Part shown: positions 4,997 through 8,461 of the stretch, piece after piece
Numbering within the stretch: position 1 is the first letter of the stretch
Layout: every line of letters starts with the position of its first letter
Assembly (NCBI GenBank): GCA_023389745.1
Contig: JAEWED010000251.1
Location: forward strand, 1-8,461
DNA from: Actinomycetes bacterium
Lineage (GTDB): Bacteria; Actinomycetota; Acidimicrobiia; Acidimicrobiales; Microtrichaceae
Direction: 5' to 3'
DNA: 8,461 nt
Made by a program: the position numbers and the translations under genes
Notes under the pieces: generated by a model
Told to the model about the DNA's origin: nothing
Databases searched by the model: none
The model's input: the letters and a program-made list of their open reading frames with translations, nothing else

Positions 4997-6001
4997 CTAC
5001 ACCGAGTGGAGCTCGTCGATCAGCTCGGCGACCAGGTCGTCGGCCGCCGCATAGGGCAGGTAGACCGCGACCCGATCGGTGTGATCGCGGTAGCGGCGAC
5101 CGATCTGCTCGGCGACCCGCCGGGGCGTGCCACGCACCGCGATGCGCTCCAACAGGGGCTGCTCGATCAGCGTGCCCAGCTCGTCCCAGCGCCCCTCCTT
5201 CGTGAACGACCTCGCGATCGGCTGGACCTCGCCGTACCCCTCGAGCTCGAACACCGGACGGTACGACGGAGTCGACGAGTAAAAGCCGATCAGCCCCCGA
5301 CACCCCGCGTCCGCGACCGCCATCTCCTGTTCGTCACGCCCGGTGCACACGATCAACTCCGGCAACACCTCGAAGTCCCCCATCGACGCGTCACGACGTG
5401 CCAGGCCCTCTCGCACCGACACCATGGTGTGCGACTCGAAGAACTGCTCCGAGGTCACGGGCATGACCGCCAGGCCGTCGGCCACCTCGGCGGCCATCGC
5501 GCACATCTTCGGTCCGAGCCCACCGACCACCACCGGCGGCGGCCCCCACTGCGACGGCTGCGGCGAGAACATCGGCGACATCAGCGTGTGCGTGCGGTAC
5601 GGCCCGCGGTGGTCGAGCGGCACGCCGTCCTGCCACGTGGCGAACACCGCGCGCACCGCTTCGACGGTGTCGCGCATGCGGGCGACCGGGTGCTCGAAGT
5701 CGACGCCGAAGCGGCGTTCGTTGTGCGCCCTGACCTGGGTACCGAGCCCGAGCGTGAAGCGGCCACCCGAGAGCAGGTGCAGGTCCCATGCGGTGTGCGC
5801 CATGTGCACCGCGTTGCGCGGGAAGGCGATCGCGACGTTCGTCATGATCGACAGCTCGGTCGCCGACGCGGCGAGGGCCAACGGCAGGAACACGTCGTGG
5901 GGCCCTTCGAAGGTGAAGACGCCGTCGACGCCGGCGCGCTCCAGGCGCGCCGCCTCGTCACCCGCGTCGGCCAGGCCGTAGACCGGCAACAGGACCTGCA
6001 T
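4997..6001 (-). CDS. F420-dependent LLM-class oxidoreductase (MSMEG_2256-like)
   Basis: This 334-aa luciferase-like TIM-barrel protein starts MQVLLPVYGL and matches the layout recalled for the TIGR03617/MSMEG_2256 family. Landmarks are GVDGVFTFEGPHDVFLPLALAA (24-45), TAWDLHLLSGGRFTLGLGTQ (70-89), HTLMSPMFSP (138-147), VVVGGLGPKMCAMAAEVADG (157-176), GFYSSTPSYRPVFELEGYGE (239-258) and GRWDELGTLI (270-279). Members of this family are predicted to use coenzyme F420 for hydride transfer; the substrate is unknown. The ATG at 6001 shares its A with the TGA stop of the aminotransferase (TGATG), so translation is almost certainly coupled. The frame stays open 44 codons further upstream inside the aminotransferase gene, but that extension lacks family similarity. 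Length is normal for the family. The palindrome array follows the stop codon. Confidence 0.92.
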   Translation of the reverse strand: MQVLLPVYGLADAGDEAARLERAGVDGVFTFEGPHDVFLPLALAASATELSIMTNVAIAFPRNAVHMAHTAWDLHLLSGGRFTLGLGTQVRAHNERRFGVDFEHPVARMRDTVEAVRAVFATWQDGVPLDHRGPYRTHTLMSPMFSPQPSQWGPPPVVVGGLGPKMCAMAAEVADGLAVMPVTSEQFFESHTMVSVREGLARRDASMGDFEVLPELIVCTGRDEQEMAVADAGCRGLIGFYSSTPSYRPVFELEGYGEVQPIARSFTKEGRWDELGTLIEQPLLERIAVRGTPRRVAEQIGRRYRDHTDRVAVYLPYAAADDLVAELIDELHSV

Positions 6002-7371
6002 CAGGCACCCACGACGTGCTCGTCGGCCACCTTCAACGCTTCGTCGAGCCGTTCGATGCCGGTCCGCAGGTCGTCCTCGGAGATGACCAGCGGCGGCGCG
6101 ATGTGCAGCCGGTTCGCGCTCGGCAGCGGCCACACCCCAGCGGTCCGTGCCGCCGCCATCACCTCGGCGATCGGCGCGGCGTCGGCGCCCGCCGCGTTGA
6201 ACGGGACCAACGGCTCGCGGGTCTCGCGGTCGCGGACCAGCTCGATCGCGAAGAAGCAGCCGAGGCCCCGCACCTCACCGATGCTCGGGTGGCGGTCCGC
6301 GAGCTCGCCGAGCAGCGGGCGCAGCACGCGGTCACCCAGGTCCGCCGCCCGGCCGGGGATGTCGTCGTCCTCGAAGACCTTGATCGACTCCACCGCCACC
6401 GCGCAGCCGAGCGGATGGCCGGAGTAGGTCAGTCCACCGGGGTACGGGCGATCCGCGAACGTCGCCGCGATCTCGTCGCTGATGAGCACACCACCGAGCG
6501 GCACGTACCCGGAGTTCACGCCCTTCGCGAAGGTCACCAGATCCGGCACCACGTCCCAGTGGTCGATCGCGAACCAACGCCCGGTCCGGCCGAAGCCCAC
6601 CATGACCTCGTCGCTGATCATCAGGATCCCGTGGCGGTCGCACAGCGCACGCACGCCGGCCAGGTAGCCGTCGGGCGGGACGAGCACGCCGTTGGTGCCC
6701 ACGACGCTCTCGAGCGCGATCGCGGCGATGGTGCCGGGGCCCTCCATCGCGACGACGGACTCGAGGTGCTCGAGCGCGCGTGAGCACTCCTCCTCCTCGG
6801 TCGTCGCGTGGAACGCGGAGCGGTACAGGTACGGCCCGAAGAAGTGCACGACACCCGGCGAGCCGGGTTCGGACGGCCACCGTCGCGGCTCACCGGTCAG
6901 CATCATCGCCGCAGCGGTCGCACCGTGGTAGCTGCGGTACGCCGAGAGCACCTTGTGGCGACCCGTGTGCAGCTTGGCCAGACGCAGTGCGTTCTCGATC
7001 GCCTCGGCGCCGCCGTTGGTGAAGAACACCTTCTGCAACGGACCGCCGCCGGGACGTGACGAGCCCGGCGCGTGCGACACGATCGCTGCGGCCGCGGCGC
7101 TGCGCGCCTCGTTCGCGAACGTCGGGGCGATCGTGCACAACGTGGCCGCCTGCCGTCCGATCGCCTCGACCAGACGAGGGTGCTGGTGGCCCAGGTTCAG
7201 GTTCACGAGCTGCGAGGAGAAGTCGATGTAGCGGTTGCCGTCGTTGTCCCAGAACCACGCGCCGGAGCCCCCGGCGACCGGCAGCGGAGCGATGTGATCC
7301 TGCGCCGACCACGAGTGGAAGACGTGTTGGCGGTCCGCGGCGGTACCCTCGTCGTTGGTCGTGTGCGTCAT
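6001..7371 (-). CDS. Class III PLP-dependent aminotransferase
   Basis: This 456-aa aminotransferase is of the omega-amino-acid/class III type. Hallmarks numbered from the ATG at 7371 are: WDNDGNRYIDFSSQLVNLNL (41-60) with LGHQHP at 60-65, NGGAEAIENALRLAK (119-133, cofactor phosphate loop), YHG (148-150, packing on the PLP ring), ISDEVMVGFGRTG (252-264, Asp254 contacts the PLP nitrogen), FAKGVNSGYVPLGG (281-294, Lys283 forms the Schiff base) and GGLTYSGHPLG (Thr315). It transfers an amino group from an omega-amine or amino acid to a keto acid; the exact substrate cannot be read from the sequence. The opening HVFHSWSAQDHIAPLPVAGG resembles taurine/beta-alanine-type members, so those substrates are possible. 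An in-frame GTG lies two codons upstream, but TAGGCT plus six bases points to the ATG as a leaderless start. It is the first gene of an operon with the LLM oxidoreductase, suggesting the two act on one catabolic route. Confidence 0.93.
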   Translation of the reverse strand: MTHTTNDEGTAADRQHVFHSWSAQDHIAPLPVAGGSGAWFWDNDGNRYIDFSSQLVNLNLGHQHPRLVEAIGRQAATLCTIAPTFANEARSAAAAAIVSHAPGSSRPGGGPLQKVFFTNGGAEAIENALRLAKLHTGRHKVLSAYRSYHGATAAAMMLTGEPRRWPSEPGSPGVVHFFGPYLYRSAFHATTEEEECSRALEHLESVVAMEGPGTIAAIALESVVGTNGVLVPPDGYLAGVRALCDRHGILMISDEVMVGFGRTGRWFAIDHWDVVPDLVTFAKGVNSGYVPLGGVLISDEIAATFADRPYPGGLTYSGHPLGCAVAVESIKVFEDDDIPGRAADLGDRVLRPLLGELADRHPSIGEVRGLGCFFAIELVRDRETREPLVPFNAAGADAAPIAEVMAAARTAGVWPLPSANRLHIAPPLVISEDDLRTGIERLDEALKVADEHVVGA

Positions 7372-7377
7372 GGCCAC

Positions 7378-7383
7378 AGCCTA
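7378..7383 (-). promoter_or_regulatory. Candidate -10 box of a leaderless aminotransferase transcript
   Basis: The minus strand reads TAGGCT, six bases (GTGGCC), then ATG at 7371. This is the same TAGGNT-N6-ATG layout as at 2658-2672. If the transcript begins at the ATG, the in-frame GTG at 7377 is excluded from the mRNA. Confidence 0.5.
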
Positions 7384-7428
7384 CGAGGTCGCTGGGATCG
7401 ACCGAGAGGGCGGAACTGCAACGAGAGT

Positions 7429-7433
7429 GGGAG
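7429..7433 (+). promoter_or_regulatory. Ribosome binding site of the metalloprotease gene
   Basis: GGGAG lies 6 nt before the ATG at 7440. It supports this start and a conventional leader, unlike the divergent aminotransferase. I find no clear TANNNT box for this gene in the 68-bp divergent gap (7372-7439). Confidence 0.55.
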
Positions 7434-7439
7434 CTCGGG

Positions 7440-8461
7440 ATGGGGAACGGATTCAAGATCACCGCCGCAGCAGCGGTCGTGTCAGCCGCCGCGGTGCTGT
7501 CCGCGTGCGGACCGCAGCCGGGGCCGAGCGGCCCGACGTCGACGACGATCGCGACACCCACGCCGCCGTCGATCACGTCCTTCGGGGTGCGCGGCAACGT
7601 CGGTGCGGCGCCGGCGACCGTGGCGCTCGGCTGGTCGGTGAGCGACCCCAACGGCGACTTCCTCACCTGCGAGCTCGACGCCGATGGCGACGGCAACGTC
7701 GACCACATCGTGCACGCCTGCTCCAGCGGCGCCCACGTCGTGACCGTCCCCAACGCCGGTGAGGTCACCGCGACGCTGACCGTCGCCGACACCACACCCG
7801 GCCATGCCGTGGTGTCCGAGCACACCTTCGTCGTCGGCGCCGACCCGGTCGAGCCGTTCAACCTGGAGCTGCGCGGCGTGAGCAGCCTCTCGCCGACGGT
7901 CGCCGCCGCGTTCACGACGGCTGCGGACAAGTGGGAGTCGGTGATCGTGCGCGGCACTGCGCCATACACGCTGCCGGTCAACCAGTCCTGCCTGACCGGC
8001 CCGGGTGCACCCTCCGTCGTCGACGACCTGGTCATCGACGTCGCGGTCGTCGCGATCGACGGGCCCGGCAACGTGCTCGGCTCCGCGGGCCCGACCTGCA
8101 TGGCCTCGGCCACCGACCTGGCCGTCACCGGCGAGATGCGCTTCGACAGCGCCGACGTCACGACGCTGCTCGCGGACGGCTCGTTCGACGACGTGGTGCT
8201 CCACGAGATGGGCCACGTGCTCGGCATCGGCACGCTCTGGAACACGGTGCCCTACGGCGGCTCCCGCAACCTGACCGCAGGCGCCGGCACCAGCTCGACG
8301 CGCTTCACCGGCCCGCGGGCGATCGCCGAGTACTCGACGATGCTCGGCGTGCAGGACGCGGTGAGCGTGCCGGTCGAGAGCACCGGCGGGCCCGGCACCC
8401 AGGACGCTCACTGGAGCGAGGCCCGCTTCGGCGACGAGATCATGACCGGCTGGATCGACGT
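7440..8461 (+). CDS. Leishmanolysin-like (M8) zinc metalloprotease lipoprotein (3' end missing)
   Basis: 340 codons are present and the frame runs off the right edge. Residues 1-23 are a lipoprotein signal with a canonical lipobox LSAC (Cys23), followed by a Pro/Thr/Ser linker (24-45). Residues 46-132 look like a PKD/Ig-type beta domain (SVSDPNGDFLTCELDADGDG, then a TATLTVAD strand). Residues from about 137 (FNLELRGVSSLSPTVAAAFT, then KWESVI) form the usual pre-catalytic part of leishmanolysin-like proteins. The zinc site is HEMGHVLGIGTLW (His255, Glu256, His259). The distant third ligand is His324 in DAHWSEARFGDE, and Met335 in EIMTGW is the Met-turn. The 64-residue gap between His259 and His324 is typical of family M8 and distinguishes it from other metzincins. 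Inferred: a cell-surface endopeptidase. The catalytic residues are complete; only the C-terminus is missing. Confidence 0.92.
   Translation, partial: MGNGFKITAAAAVVSAAAVLSACGPQPGPSGPTSTTIATPTPPSITSFGVRGNVGAAPATVALGWSVSDPNGDFLTCELDADGDGNVDHIVHACSSGAHVVTVPNAGEVTATLTVADTTPGHAVVSEHTFVVGADPVEPFNLELRGVSSLSPTVAAAFTTAADKWESVIVRGTAPYTLPVNQSCLTGPGAPSVVDDLVIDVAVVAIDGPGNVLGSAGPTCMASATDLAVTGEMRFDSADVTTLLADGSFDDVVLHEMGHVLGIGTLWNTVPYGGSRNLTAGAGTSSTRFTGPRAIAEYSTMLGVQDAVSVPVESTGGPGTQDAHWSEARFGDEIMTGWID

Noticed and set aside
6002..6133. Upstream extension of the LLM oxidoreductase by 44 codons
   Set aside because: It overlaps the 3' end of the aminotransferase and lacks similarity. The ATG in the TGATG overlap gives the normal family N-terminus.
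5006..6427. Plus-strand open frame of 473 codons across the LLM and aminotransferase genes
   Set aside because: It spans two well-conserved minus-strand genes and their junction and is rich in Arg and His without motifs. It is an antisense shadow.
7387..7403. GGTCG/CGACC dyad between the aminotransferase and metalloprotease genes
   Set aside because: A 5-bp stem with a 7-nt loop is expected by chance in DNA this GC-rich, and nothing else marks it as a site.

Overview
The window is very GC-rich DNA packed with genes on both strands. The gene set points to an actinomycete-type bacterium (Actinomycetota): a MenB that reads almost like the mycobacterial enzyme, a luciferase-like oxidoreductase of a coenzyme F420-dependent family, lipoproteins with Thr/Pro/Gly-rich linkers, and several genes whose ATG sits directly behind a TANNNT -10 box, as in leaderless actinobacterial transcripts. 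A lineage such as Acidimicrobiia would fit, but the class is inference.

Left part (1-2603, minus strand): a large surface lipoprotein, cut by the left edge, with a PKD domain, a MopE-type Asp-rich metal-binding motif, a probable beta-helix stretch and a very glycine-rich tail. Upstream of it on the same strand lies a SurE-type nucleotidase carrying a lipoprotein signal, so it probably acts outside the membrane. The 210-bp gap between them holds three hairpins.

Middle (2604-4996): a short divergent promoter region with an inverted repeat drives surE leftwards and, rightwards, a small TMEM254-like (DUF4499) membrane protein overlapping a LACTB2-like metallo-beta-lactamase-fold hydrolase. This pair converges on menB (menaquinone synthesis) with only 10 bp between the stop codons. 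Upstream of menB is a 191-bp gap with three related palindromes spaced 41-42 bp apart. This is the most unusual non-coding structure in the window.

Right part (4997-8461): a two-gene minus-strand operon (class III aminotransferase, then an F420-type LLM oxidoreductase, overlapping as TGATG), and divergently a secreted leishmanolysin-like (M8) zinc metalloprotease lipoprotein, cut by the right edge.

The genes do not form one obvious pathway. The window combines cell-surface lipoproteins at both ends with core and accessory metabolism in the middle. I see no rRNA, tRNA, CRISPR, insertion sequence or phage gene. The best candidates for something undescribed are the palindrome array at 4867-4980, the repeated layout of a -10 box followed by ATG, and the mosaic glycine-rich lipoprotein.
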